DNA from: Blastococcus sp.
GTDB taxonomy: Bacteria; Actinomycetota; Actinomycetes; Mycobacteriales; Geodermatophilaceae
DNA length: 33,658 nt
NCBI GenBank assembly: GCA_025965695.1
Contig: JAOPWM010000122.1
Span: 1 to 33,658 of the forward strand
Direction: 5' to 3'
A program made the position numbers and the translations under genes. Of this stretch, positions 1-6,764 are shown one piece after another; position 1 is the stretch's first letter; the number at the start of each line of letters is the position of its first letter. The notes beneath the pieces were generated by a model that did no database searches, had not been told where the DNA came from, and saw nothing but the letters and a program-made list of their open reading frames with translations.

Positions 1-372
1 TTCACCGCCGGGGCGTCGGACGCCTGGCTGACCCCGATCCTGATGAAGAAGGGCCGGCCCGCGCACATGCTGTCGGTGCTGTGCCGCGCCGCCGCGGTGG
101 CCGACGTCCAGGCGGCGGTGTTCGCCACGACCTCCACCATCGGCCTGCGGATCGTCCCGGTCGGAAAGGTCGCGATCGAGCGGGACCAGACGTCGGTGGA
201 GGTACTCGGCGGCCGGGTCGGTGTGAAGGCCGCGGTCGACGGCGGGCGGGTGGTCAACGTCAGCGTGGAGTTCGAGGACGTCGCCGCGCTGGCCGACGAG
301 CTCGGCCTCCCGGTCAAGGAGGTGCTGCGGGCCGCCACCGCCGCGGCCGAGGACGCCTACCCCGCCGGCTGA
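1..372 (+). CDS. larC: LarC, nickel-pincer cofactor biosynthesis protein (3' end only)
   Basis: The reading frame is open from the first base, so only the C-terminal 123 residues are present. LarC (DUF111 family) inserts nickel into the pyridinium-dithiocarboxylate mononucleotide to finish the pincer cofactor of lactate racemase and related enzymes. The visible part starts with the family's conserved stretch (DAWLTPILMKKGRPA, about residues 8-22 of the fragment), followed by a beta-rich section and an alanine-rich C-terminal helix ending DAYPAG. The lysine pair and the GRPA motif are typical of the C-terminal domain. Its stop codon abuts the stop of the convergent MocR gene with no gap. Upstream larB/larE partners would lie outside the window. 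Family assignment is confident; whether the host makes the cofactor cannot be judged here. Confidence 0.85.
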   Translation, partial: FTAGASDAWLTPILMKKGRPAHMLSVLCRAAAVADVQAAVFATTSTIGLRIVPVGKVAIERDQTSVEVLGGRVGVKAAVDGGRVVNVSVEFEDVAALADELGLPVKEVLRAATAAAEDAYPAG

Positions 373-1809
373 TCAGACCACCGGATCCGACGGCGCACGA
401 CCGACCTCGTCCGCCCCGGCGCCGCGCTCCACGTCCGCATCGGCCCGGGCGAGCAGGGCCACCGCCGTGCGCAGCAGCTCAGGAGGATGCGTGTAGGGCA
501 GCCGCAGCCGGTTGTCCAGGGCATGGCCGGTGCCGAACAACGGCCCCGTCGCCAGCCGCAGCCCGTGCCGCTCAGCCGCGGCGACCAGCGCTCGGGACCG
601 CGACGACGGCAGTCCGCACCACAGCACGAGCCCGCCTGCCGGTTCCGGTACCCGCCAGGTCGGCAGCCGCGACCGCAGCTCCCCGGTCAACACCGCCCGA
701 CGTTCGCGCAGTTGCTGCCGCAGCTGGGCGAGGGCCGCGTCGGCGCCGTCCAGGAGGGCGCACGCAGCAAGCTGCTCCACGACCGGGCCGGCCATCGTCG
801 ACCGGACGGCGACCGCCGTCAGGTGTCGCACCATCTCGGCCTCGGCCCGCACCCAGCCGATCCGCAGCCCGCCCCACGACGTCTTGCTCAGGCTGCCGAC
901 GGAGACGTGCCCCTCACCGAACCCGGCCAGCGGGGGCGGCGCGGGAGCATCCAGCCACAACTCGGCGAATGTCTCGTCGACAACGGCGGTCGTGCCCGCC
1001 CGCCGCAGTGCCGCGGCAAGACGTTCGCGGCCGGCGGTGTCGACCAGCCGGCCGGTCGGGTTGTGGAAGTCCGGCATGAGGTAGGCCGCGGACGGTCGGA
1101 CCGTGCGAAGCGCCCGCTCGGCCGCGTCGAGCCACGCCTCGGGCTCGTCCGGGTCGAGCGCGGTCGGCAGGAGGCGGACGCCGAGGGCCCGCGCCGCGTC
1201 GAGCGCATTCGGATAGGTCGGCTGCTCGGTCAGCAGCCGCTGGCCGCGGCGCAGCAGGGTCTGGAACGCCGTCGCGACGCCGTGCAGCGCTCCGGCCGTC
1301 ACCAGGACCTGCTCCGGCGTCGTCGGCAGCCCCCGCGCGGTGTACCGCTCGGCGATCCGGGCGCGCAGGTCGGGGAGCCCGGCCGGGTGGTAGCCGTGCT
1401 GCGGCAGGTAACGCGGCAGTTCGGCAAGGGCGGCGGCGAAGGCGGCCGGAACCGACGACGGCGCCGACGGCGCGGCATGTGCCATGTCGATGGTCCCGTC
1501 GTCCACCGGGCCGGGCACCCAGGCACCGCGGTGCGGACCGGGGGGCAGGGCCGCGAAGGTGCCCGAGCCCTGGCGGGCGGTGGCCCAGCCGTCGTCCCGC
1601 AGCCGGGCGTACGCCGCGGTCACGGTCGCCCGGCTCAGCGTCAGCGCGGCGGCGAGCTCGCGCTCCGCCGGCAGGCGCGTGCCGAGCGGCACCCGGCCGT
1701 CGGCCACCAGCATGCGCACGCGCTGGGCGAGGGCGGCGTAGCGGGGTGGGCGTTCGCCGTCGAGGTCGCCGACCAGCTCCGCCAGCCGGCGGGCCGATGT
1801 CGTCTCCAC
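373..1809 (-). CDS. MocR/PdxR-type regulator (GntR HTH fused to class I aminotransferase fold)
   Basis: A 478-residue protein with an N-terminal GntR-type winged helix (about residues 20-90, containing GTRLPAERELAAAL and the recognition helix LSRATVTAAYARLRDDG) and a C-terminal fold-type I aminotransferase domain (about 110-455). The PLP-binding lysine is in SLSKTSWGGLRIGW, and the HNPTG motif that contacts PLP is present. MocR proteins use PLP or an amino-PLP adduct as effector rather than for catalysis. The GTG start at 1809 is preceded by a strong GGAGGG Shine-Dalgarno (complement of 1817-1822). It is divergent from a yczE-type membrane gene with a perfect palindrome between them, an arrangement well known for a MocR subgroup, so yczE and the gene itself are the likely targets. 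The effector is unknown. Confidence 0.9.
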   Translation of the reverse strand: METTSARRLAELVGDLDGERPPRYAALAQRVRMLVADGRVPLGTRLPAERELAAALTLSRATVTAAYARLRDDGWATARQGSGTFAALPPGPHRGAWVPGPVDDGTIDMAHAAPSAPSSVPAAFAAALAELPRYLPQHGYHPAGLPDLRARIAERYTARGLPTTPEQVLVTAGALHGVATAFQTLLRRGQRLLTEQPTYPNALDAARALGVRLLPTALDPDEPEAWLDAAERALRTVRPSAAYLMPDFHNPTGRLVDTAGRERLAAALRRAGTTAVVDETFAELWLDAPAPPPLAGFGEGHVSVGSLSKTSWGGLRIGWVRAEAEMVRHLTAVAVRSTMAGPVVEQLAACALLDGADAALAQLRQQLRERRAVLTGELRSRLPTWRVPEPAGGLVLWCGLPSSRSRALVAAAERHGLRLATGPLFGTGHALDNRLRLPYTHPPELLRTAVALLARADADVERGAGADEVGRAPSDPVV

Positions 1810-1822
1810 GCCACTACCCTCC

Positions 1823-1849
1823 GATTGGCCTGTGGTTCACAGGCCAATC
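1823..1849. promoter_or_regulatory. Operator-like perfect inverted repeat between mocR and yczE
   Basis: GATTGGCCTGTG (1823-1834) and CACAGGCCAATC (1838-1849) are perfect 12-base inverted arms with a 3-base spacer (GTT). The palindrome lies just upstream of the mocR ribosome-binding site and a few bases upstream of the putative yczE -10 (CATGCT, 1856-1861), so a dimer bound here could affect both promoters. That MocR is the binder is inferred from position. Confidence 0.7.
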
Positions 1850-1867
1850 ATGAGCCATGCTGGCCGG

Positions 1868-2536
1868 GTGCTCCAGTCCCCGCGCCGGTCCGTCCCCTCG
1901 CTCCGTGGCCACCGGCTCCCGCGCCGGCTGAGCCAGCTCTACGCCGGGCTGGCGCTCTACGGCATCTCGATGGCGCTCATCATCCGTTCGACGCTGGGCA
2001 ACATGCCCTGGGACGTGCTGCACCAGGGGCTCGCCGGCCGGATGGGCTGGTCGATCGGTGCCGTGTCCATGCTCGTCGGCGCCCTCGTGCTGCTGGGCTG
2101 GATCCCGCTGCGTCAGCGGCCGGGGCTCGGCACGGTCAGCAACGTCGTCGTGCTGGGTCTGGCCGTCGACGCCACGCTCACCCTCGTTCCCGCGCCGGCG
2201 TCCCTCCCGCTCCGGGTCGGGCTCCTCCTGGGCGGCGTGCTGCTGAACGCCGTCGCCACCGCGGCCTACATCGGGGTCCACCTCGGCCCCGGGCCGCGGG
2301 ACGGGCTGATGACCGGCCTGGTCCGCCGCACCGGCCGGTCCGTCCGGCTGGTGCGGACGTCGATCGAGGTCGCCGTCGTGGCCAGCGGCTGGTTGCTCGG
2401 CGGCACGCTCGGCGTGGGCACCGTCCTCTACGCGGTCGCGATCGGTCCGCTGGTCCAGGTCCTGCTGCCCCGACTGTCCCTCAGCCCTCCGTCGACGCCC
2501 ACTCGGACAGCCGGCGCTCCGACTCCTCCGGACTGA
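1868..2536 (+). CDS. YczE/YitT-type integral membrane protein
   Basis: A polytopic membrane protein with about five hydrophobic segments. The first carries LYGISMALIIRSTLGNMPWDVLHQGLA, the hallmark of the YczE family (small residues then LG..PWDVL), and GPRDGLMTGL later in the chain is also characteristic. The transport substrate of the family is not established. I prefer GTG 1868 because CATGCT lies six bases before it, matching the leaderless pattern seen at many starts here; ATG 1850 (in frame, six codons earlier) is an alternative, and GTG 1832 would lie inside the palindrome. With 1868 the product is 222 residues. The 3' end overlaps the convergent VOC gene by 56 bases, adding a hydrophilic Pro/Thr-rich tail of about 15 residues. 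Partner and likely target of the divergent MocR. Confidence 0.75.
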   Translation: MLQSPRRSVPSLRGHRLPRRLSQLYAGLALYGISMALIIRSTLGNMPWDVLHQGLAGRMGWSIGAVSMLVGALVLLGWIPLRQRPGLGTVSNVVVLGLAVDATLTLVPAPASLPLRVGLLLGGVLLNAVATAAYIGVHLGPGPRDGLMTGLVRRTGRSVRLVRTSIEVAVVASGWLLGGTLGVGTVLYAVAIGPLVQVLLPRLSLSPPSTPTRTAGAPTPPD

Positions 2537-2954
2537 CGTCCTCGACCCGGGTCATGACCGCCCAGCGGTGCCCGAAGGGGTCGTAGATCGAGGCGAAGCG
2601 GTCGCCGGTGACGAAGGTGGCCGGCTTCTCGCGCACGGTCGCCCCACGCTCCACCGCCTTGTCGAAGACGGCGTCCACATCGGAGACGTAGATGCAGGTC
2701 GAGCCGCTGACCGTGTCGCCGTCCCGGGCCGGGACGACGAGTCCGTACGCCTCGTTGGGGTCGCTGAGCTGCAGCCGGCCGTCGCCGAGGTCGAGCTCGG
2801 CGTGCATCACGGTGCCGTCGGGGCCGTCCATGCGGCCGACGACGGTCGCCCCGAACACCTCCTCGTAGAAGGTGATCGCGTCTCGGGCGGGCGAGCAGAC
2901 GAGGAACGGGGTCACGGTGGTGTAGCCCTCGGGCTTTCCGTCGGTGATCGTCAT
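2481..2954 (-). CDS. VOC-superfamily (glyoxalase/PhnB-like) protein
   Basis: A 157-residue protein with two beta-alpha-beta-beta-beta modules. It opens with TVTPFLVCSPARDAITFYEEVFGA, as in PhnB/YdcJ-type VOC proteins, and ends its second module with YDPFGHRWAVMTRVEDV, again typical. The acidic C-terminal tail (SPEESERR) often follows this subgroup. Members include metal-dependent lyases, antibiotic-binding proteins and many of unknown function; the substrate cannot be told. ATG 2954 is chosen because a -10-like CACAGT on the minus strand sits seven bases before it, giving a leaderless start. Divergent from the AraC-type regulator with only 27 bases between start codons, so co-regulation is plausible. 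Confidence 0.85.
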   Translation of the reverse strand: MTITDGKPEGYTTVTPFLVCSPARDAITFYEEVFGATVVGRMDGPDGTVMHAELDLGDGRLQLSDPNEAYGLVVPARDGDTVSGSTCIYVSDVDAVFDKAVERGATVREKPATFVTGDRFASIYDPFGHRWAVMTRVEDVSPEESERRLSEWASTEG

Positions 2955-2961
2955 GTCCCCG

Positions 2962-2975
2962 ACTGTGCCTAGGCT
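2962..2975. promoter_or_regulatory. Back-to-back -10 elements for two leaderless divergent genes
   Basis: On the minus strand CACAGT (2967-2962) ends seven bases before the ATG of the VOC gene. On the plus strand TAGGCT (2970-2975) ends six bases before the GTG of the AraC-type gene. Both transcripts would start at or within a base or two of the initiation codon, and both polymerases would compete for the same 30 bases. No Shine-Dalgarno is seen for either gene. Confidence 0.55.
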
Positions 2976-2981
2976 GCGGCC

Positions 2982-3848
2982 GTGGCGTCTTGGAAGAACG
3001 CGACAGGTGCGCTCGACCGCGGTGCGACGCTGCGCGGCATCCTGCGCCCCGCGGAGGTCGCCGAGCAGGCGAACCTGCGCCGCGATGCCCGGGTGGCCGA
3101 GCCGTTGCGGCCCTTCGTGGAGCGGTACTGGTCGGTGCGGTGGCACCTCACCGGGCAGCCCCCCTTCCGCTCCGAGGTGCTCAGCCATCCGAGCGTGAAC
3201 GTCTCCGTGGAGCAGGGCACGCACCCCCGCTTCGGCCACGAGCTGCCCGCGGTCCTGCTGCACGGCGTCGTGACCCGGCGTTTCAGCGTCGACCTCGTCG
3301 GTGCGGGACGGGTGACCGCAGCGAAGTTCCGGCCGGGCGGCTTCGCTGCGTTGACCGGCGTCCTCCCCGGCCGGGACAGCGTGGACCCCCTGGGCCGCCA
3401 GCTCGGGCTGTCGGCCGGCGAGCTGCTGTCCGCCGTCCTGTCGGCGGAGGACGACGACGACCGCGCCGCCGTCCTGGACGCGGCCCTGGCGCCCACGGCG
3501 TCCGAACCGCCCGGCGCCTACCTCGACCTGCTCGGGCTGGTCGGCGCGATGATCGACGACCGCGACCTCGTGCGGGTCGACCAGGTGGCCGCGCTCGGGG
3601 CGATGAGCGTCCGATCGCTGCAGCGGCTGTTCGCGACGTACGTCGGGGTGAGCCCGAAGGCGGTCCTGGCCCGGTACCGGTTGCAGGACGCCGCCGCGGC
3701 CATCGACGCGGGCGAGGTCCACGACCTGGCCGGGCTGGCCGCCTCGCTGGGCTGGTTCGACCAGGCGCACTTCAGCCGGGACTTCCGATCCGTCGTCGGC
3801 ACGACCCCGTCGGCCTACCTGCAGCGGGCCAGGGAGTCGCTCGGCTAG
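2982..3848 (+). CDS. AraC-family transcriptional regulator with DUF6597-type sensor domain
   Basis: A 288-residue protein. The N-terminal half (about 20-150) has the pattern of the DUF6597 domain found before AraC HTHs (LRPFVERYWSVRWHL, then KFRPGGFAAL). The C-terminal third (about 185-285) is an AraC DNA-binding domain with two helix-turn-helices: VDQVAALGAMSVRSLQRLF and DLAGLAASLGWFDQAHFSRDF, ending GTTPSAYLQR. GTG 2982 fits the leaderless promoter TAGGCT-N6-GTG. Its TAG stop overlaps the stop of the convergent MFS gene in the palindrome CTAG. The closest candidate target is the divergent VOC gene, by position only; the ligand is unknown. Confidence 0.88.
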   Translation: MASWKNATGALDRGATLRGILRPAEVAEQANLRRDARVAEPLRPFVERYWSVRWHLTGQPPFRSEVLSHPSVNVSVEQGTHPRFGHELPAVLLHGVVTRRFSVDLVGAGRVTAAKFRPGGFAALTGVLPGRDSVDPLGRQLGLSAGELLSAVLSAEDDDDRAAVLDAALAPTASEPPGAYLDLLGLVGAMIDDRDLVRVDQVAALGAMSVRSLQRLFATYVGVSPKAVLARYRLQDAAAAIDAGEVHDLAGLAASLGWFDQAHFSRDFRSVVGTTPSAYLQRARESLG

Positions 3849-4966
3849 CCGGTCTCCCGGGTCCGCAGTCCGGCCCGGACGACGGGGACGACCGCCAGGA
3901 CGAGGACGGCGACCGCGACCGGACCGCCGATCGCCCAGGCGGTGAACACCAACAGCGACGCCATCTCGACGCCCAGGCCGGCGACCGAGGTGATCGTCGC
4001 CCGGCGCGCGCCGGCGATCCGGGCCTGCAGCCGCGCCTCGGCGACGACGAGCACCGCGAGGTAGAGCGCGTAGAAGGCCGCGACGACGGCGAGCGCGGCG
4101 GGGCGCGCCCAGACCGCGGCTCCGGCGAGGCAGCCCGCCGCTGCGACGAGGAACGCGAGCAGCGTGCCTGCGCGCAGCCGGTCGGCCCGGCCACCCAGTG
4201 CGGCACCGGCGGCCCCGGCGAGCGCGATGACGAGCACCGCGACCGGGACGGCGGGCGTCGCCACTCCCCAGTCGCCGGCGAGGACGGGGAAGTACTCCTC
4301 GATCGCGTCCAGGCCGCCGATCAGCGCCACGGCGAGCACGAGGACGCGCAGCGGCGGGTTGCGCAGCGCCTCGCCGAGGCCCTGCCGGAGGGTGACCCCG
4401 AGCGAGTCGTCGTCCTCGGCTGTCCGTGGCGCCTCGGGGAACCGCAGCGCCAGGGCGGCGGCGGCCAGGCAGGTCGCGACGCTGACCCACCCGACGAGCG
4501 CATAGCCGCCGACGGCGTACAGCGCACCAGCGGCGAACGCCGTCGGAACCTGGACCAGCAGCTCGGCGGAGACCATCCAGCCGTTGACCCCGACGTAGCA
4601 GTCCGCGGCACCGACCGCGGCCAGCGCGTCGTAGACCAGGGCCTCGCTCGCGCCGGACACCAGTGCGCCCGAGATGCCCCACACCACGAAGCCGACGGCG
4701 AAGGCCCACGCCTGCGGCGCCGCCGTCCAGACCACGAAGGCGGCAGCCTGGAGAAAGCCGGCCAGGACCACGACCCCGCGCCGGGACCACCGGTCCGCGA
4801 GGGCGCCCGAGGGCACCTCGGTGACGAACCCGGTCACCGCCCAGATCGCGAAGAGCGCCGAGATCTGGGCGTCGGAGAGGCCGGTGTCGAGGAAGAGCAG
4901 CGCATAGAGCGGGTAGTACGGAACCAGCTCGGACAGCGCGGCCCAAGCCACCGCGAGCCGGGCCAC
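3845..4966 (-). CDS. Major facilitator superfamily transporter
   Basis: A 373-residue protein with about 12 hydrophobic helices. After the second helix it carries EVPSGALADRWSRRGVV, matching the MFS loop 2-3 signature (G-x-x-x-D-R-x-x-R-R), so this is a confident MFS call, drug/metabolite efflux-like in appearance; substrate unknown. The only usable start that gives an uninterrupted frame is GTG 4966, which lacks a Shine-Dalgarno. Fifty-four bases upstream there is a well-formed leaderless start (TAGCGT-N6-ATG 5020) in the same frame, but it meets TGA after four codons. The gene may therefore carry a 5' nonsense mutation or be translated by reinitiation. Stop overlaps the AraC gene stop by four bases. 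Confidence 0.82.
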   Translation of the reverse strand: MARLAVAWAALSELVPYYPLYALLFLDTGLSDAQISALFAIWAVTGFVTEVPSGALADRWSRRGVVVLAGFLQAAAFVVWTAAPQAWAFAVGFVVWGISGALVSGASEALVYDALAAVGAADCYVGVNGWMVSAELLVQVPTAFAAGALYAVGGYALVGWVSVATCLAAAALALRFPEAPRTAEDDDSLGVTLRQGLGEALRNPPLRVLVLAVALIGGLDAIEEYFPVLAGDWGVATPAVPVAVLVIALAGAAGAALGGRADRLRAGTLLAFLVAAAGCLAGAAVWARPAALAVVAAFYALYLAVLVVAEARLQARIAGARRATITSVAGLGVEMASLLVFTAWAIGGPVAVAVLVLAVVPVVRAGLRTRETG

Positions 4967-5005
4967 CGACCGGGCGGCGGGCGGAAGTGCGTTCGGAGAC
5001 GGGCG

Positions 5006-5032
5006 TCAACGGAACGGCATGGGCGGACGCTA
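5006..5032 (-). promoter_or_regulatory. Leaderless start and four-codon leader in frame with the MFS gene
   Basis: On the minus strand TAGCGT (5032-5027) is followed six bases later by ATG 5020, then codons for Met-Pro-Phe-Arg and TGA (5008-5006). Past the stop the frame stays open for 13 codons to the GTG at 4966. It is either a natural mini-ORF or the original start broken by one base change. Confidence 0.45.
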
Positions 5033-5078
5033 GCGCCGTCCTCGGCCCTGCGCACCCGATGTGCCCGTGACTGTCGGC

Positions 5079-5194
5079 TACTCTTGCTGACGAAGGGGAG
5101 TAGCCCCCCGTCCGCTGGTCGACATGCTGGCGCGCCTTCACCGGCCGCCCGGTCAGTGGGTCCACGTCCCTGACGTGGATGGGCGAGACCTTCG
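5079..5194 (+). ncRNA. yybP-ykoY manganese riboswitch, with -10 element
   Basis: The leader begins CGAAGG (5091-5096), which pairs perfectly with CCTTCG (5189-5194) to close the P1 helix. Just inside are the two invariant strands of the yybP-ykoY class: GGGGAGTAG (5095-5103) on the 5' side and GGGCGAGACC (5181-5190) on the 3' side. Between them GTCCACGTCCCTGACGTGGAT forms a hairpin and other helices. In studied members the two loops dock to form a Mn2+ site and Mn2+ turns expression on. A -10-like TACTCT (5079-5084) sits seven bases before P1. The aptamer ends about 70 bases before the UPF0016 start; the expression platform is not obvious, and control could be at translation. Confidence 0.88.
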
Positions 5195-5267
5195 ACTGAT
5201 GCAGCCTGCGCTGCCGGTCGGAGGCTGCCTGCATCCGCCCGGCACTGCCGAGTGGAAGAGGAATTCT

Positions 5268-5867
5268 GTGGTCCTGTCGGTCATCGCGGCCGCGTTCATC
5301 CTGGTGCTGCCCGTGGAGCTGCCGGACAAGACGCTGTTCGCCACTCTCGTCCTGGCCACCCGGTTCCGGCCGTTGCCGGTGTTCGTCGGTGTCGGGGTGG
5401 CGTTCGCCGTCCAGTCGCTGATCGCGGTGGCTGCCGGCAGCCTGCTCACACTGCTGCCCGACGCCGTGGTGAGCGGCGTCGTGGCGCTGTTGTTCCTGGT
5501 CGGTGCGCTGATCCTGTGGCGCAGCGTCCGCAGCGGCGCCGAGGAGGAAGAGGACCTCGTCGACGCGCCCGCACACCCGTCGTTCCTCAAAGCCGCCGCG
5601 ATCTCGTTCGGGGTGCTCTTCGCCGCGGAGTGGGGCGACCTCTCCCAGTTGGCCACCGCCGGTCTCGCCGCCCGCTACGACGACCCGGTGTCGGTGTTCA
5701 TCGGCTCCTGGGCAGCGCTGCTCGTGGTGTCCGCGCTCGCCGTGTTCCTCGGCAAGAAGCTGGCCGACAAGCTGCCGATCCGGCTCATCCGCCTCGTCGC
5801 GGCGATCCTGTTCTCGGTGTTCGCCGTCATCGCGGTGATCGAGACGATCCGCCTCCTCACATCCTGA
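5268..5867 (+). CDS. UPF0016/TMEM165-GDT1 family cation (Mn2+) exporter
   Basis: A 199-residue membrane protein with two homologous three-helix halves, each carrying the family's acidic motif: PVELPDKTLFATL near the N-terminus (E-x-P-D-K-T) and FAAEWGDLSQLATA in the second half (E-W-G-D-L-S). These motifs form the cation site in the GDT1 family, which exports Mn2+ in bacteria and moves Mn2+/Ca2+ in eukaryotes. A hydrophilic acidic linker (GAEEEEDLVD) separates the halves. GTG 5268 is preceded by AGAGGAA (5257-5263) at suitable spacing; longer frames would run back through the riboswitch. Control by the upstream manganese riboswitch independently supports the Mn2+ role. Confidence 0.9.
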   Translation: MVLSVIAAAFILVLPVELPDKTLFATLVLATRFRPLPVFVGVGVAFAVQSLIAVAAGSLLTLLPDAVVSGVVALLFLVGALILWRSVRSGAEEEEDLVDAPAHPSFLKAAAISFGVLFAAEWGDLSQLATAGLAARYDDPVSVFIGSWAALLVVSALAVFLGKKLADKLPIRLIRLVAAILFSVFAVIAVIETIRLLTS

Positions 5868-5877
5868 AAAATAGCGC

Positions 5878-5908
5878 TTGACCCTGACGCCGCGTCAGGC
5901 TGCAGGCT
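5878..5908 (+). promoter_or_regulatory. MerR-type promoter with 19-base spacer and central palindrome
   Basis: TTGACC (-35, 5878-5883) and CAGGCT (-10, 5903-5908) are separated by 19 bases, the long spacer that needs MerR twisting. Inside is the perfect inverted repeat CCTGACG-CCG-CGTCAGG (5883-5899). It lies 30 bases before the TipA-type MerR gene, so autoregulation is expected. Confidence 0.85.
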
Positions 5909-5937
5909 CCTCCTCGTCACGAGAAGGGAGGAACGCG

Positions 5938-6690
5938 ATGAACGTGGGTGAGGTCGCGGCGCTGGCCGGCGTCACGGTGCGCACGCTGCACCACTACGAC
6001 CGCATCGGCCTGCTGTCGCCGTCCGGGCGGACGGCGGCCGGCTACCGGCAGTACTCGGCGGCCGATCTGGACCGGCTGCACCAGGTGTTGCTCTACCGCG
6101 AGCTCGGGTTCTCCCTCGAGGACGTCGCGACGCTCCTGGACGCGCCCGACGCCGATCCCGAGGCGCACCTGCGCCGCCAGCACCGGCTGCTGCGGGACCG
6201 ACTCGAGCGCACCCGGGCCATGGTCGCGGCCGTCGAGAAGGAGATGGAGGCACGCAGCATGGGGATCTCACTGACCCCGGAGGAGCGGTTCGAGGTGTTC
6301 GGCGACTGGTTGCCCGAGGAGTACGAAGCCGAGGCCGAGGAGAAGTGGGGCGACACCGACGCGTGGGCGCAGTCCCAACGGCGGACGCGCAGCTACTCGA
6401 AGAACGACTGGGTGCGGATCAAGGCCGAGGGCGACGACATCGAGCGCCGCTTCGCCGCCGCACTGCAGTCCGGCGCCGCCCCTGACTCGGCCGAGGCGAT
6501 GGACCTGGCGGAGGAGCACCGGCAGCAGATCACCCGGAACTTCTACGACTGCCCACCCGCGATGCACGCCGGTCTCGGTCGGATGTACGTCGAGGACGAG
6601 CGGTTCACTGCCCACTACGAGCAGATCGCGCCCGGCCTGGCGCAGTACGTGAGCACCGCGGTCCAGGCCAACGCCGCCCGCCAGGGATGA
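5938..6690 (+). CDS. TipA-type MerR-family regulator with TipAS antibiotic-recognition domain
   Basis: A 250-residue protein. Residues 1-70 are a MerR winged helix (VGEVAALAGVTVRTLHHYDRIGLL, then GYRQYSAADLDRL). Residues about 75-107 form a coiled-coil dimerisation helix. Residues 108-250 match the TipAS domain (LTPEERFEVFGDWLPEEYEAEAEEKWGDTDAW), which in Streptomyces TipA binds thiopeptides. ATG 5938 follows GAAGGGAGG at good spacing; a longer frame from 5878 would start inside the promoter and is rejected. The gene follows its own MerR-type promoter. A second in-frame ATG at codon 108 with a perfect GGAGG may yield the ligand-binding domain alone, as known for tipA. Ligands other than thiopeptides are possible. 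Confidence 0.92.
   Translation: MNVGEVAALAGVTVRTLHHYDRIGLLSPSGRTAAGYRQYSAADLDRLHQVLLYRELGFSLEDVATLLDAPDADPEAHLRRQHRLLRDRLERTRAMVAAVEKEMEARSMGISLTPEERFEVFGDWLPEEYEAEAEEKWGDTDAWAQSQRRTRSYSKNDWVRIKAEGDDIERRFAAALQSGAAPDSAEAMDLAEEHRQQITRNFYDCPPAMHAGLGRMYVEDERFTAHYEQIAPGLAQYVSTAVQANAARQG
6246..6261 (+). promoter_or_regulatory. Internal ribosome-binding site and start for a TipAS-like short form
   Basis: GGAGG (6246-6250), eight bases, then ATG at 6259-6261, which is codon 108 of the MerR gene and the first residue of the ligand domain. The product would have 143 residues. Streptomyces tipA makes a 144-residue short form from an internal start at the equivalent place. Confidence 0.65.
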
Positions 6691-6700
6691 CGCCGCCCGG

Positions 6701-6760
6701 ACGAGATCTGCACACTGGCCCTCATCAGCGGCTTGATGGGGGCGAGTGTGCAGATCTCGC
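6701..6760. repeat. Palindromic intergenic repeat, copy 1 (convergent gene ends)
   Basis: Perfect 15-base arms CGAGATCTGCACACT (6702-6716) and AGTGTGCAGATCTCG (6745-6759), with the stem continuing inward (CCCTCATCA against TGATGGGGG, one G-T pair) to a six-base loop. It fills the gap between the MerR gene and the convergent methyltransferase. A second copy of the same length lies at 11081-11140. There is no T-tract, so terminator activity is uncertain. Confidence 0.85.
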
Positions 6761-6764
6761 CGGG

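Noticed and set aside
1832-1849. GTG 1832 as the yczE start
   Set aside because: It lies inside the perfect palindrome and adds no family-like residues; 1868 or 1850 fit better.
5124-5267. Open frame running through the riboswitch into the UPF0016 gene
   Set aside because: The stretch is explained by conserved riboswitch strands, and the family protein starts at 5268 after a ribosome-binding site.
2481-5576. A 1031-codon open frame on the minus strand containing the VOC gene
   Set aside because: Only its last 157 codons resemble a protein family. The rest is antisense or out of frame to the AraC and MFS genes and has the low-complexity Arg/Gly/Pro composition of high-GC shadow frames.
5878-5937. 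Upstream start for the MerR gene
   Set aside because: It would put the start inside the -35/-10 region; ATG 5938 has a strong Shine-Dalgarno and the MerR domain begins there.
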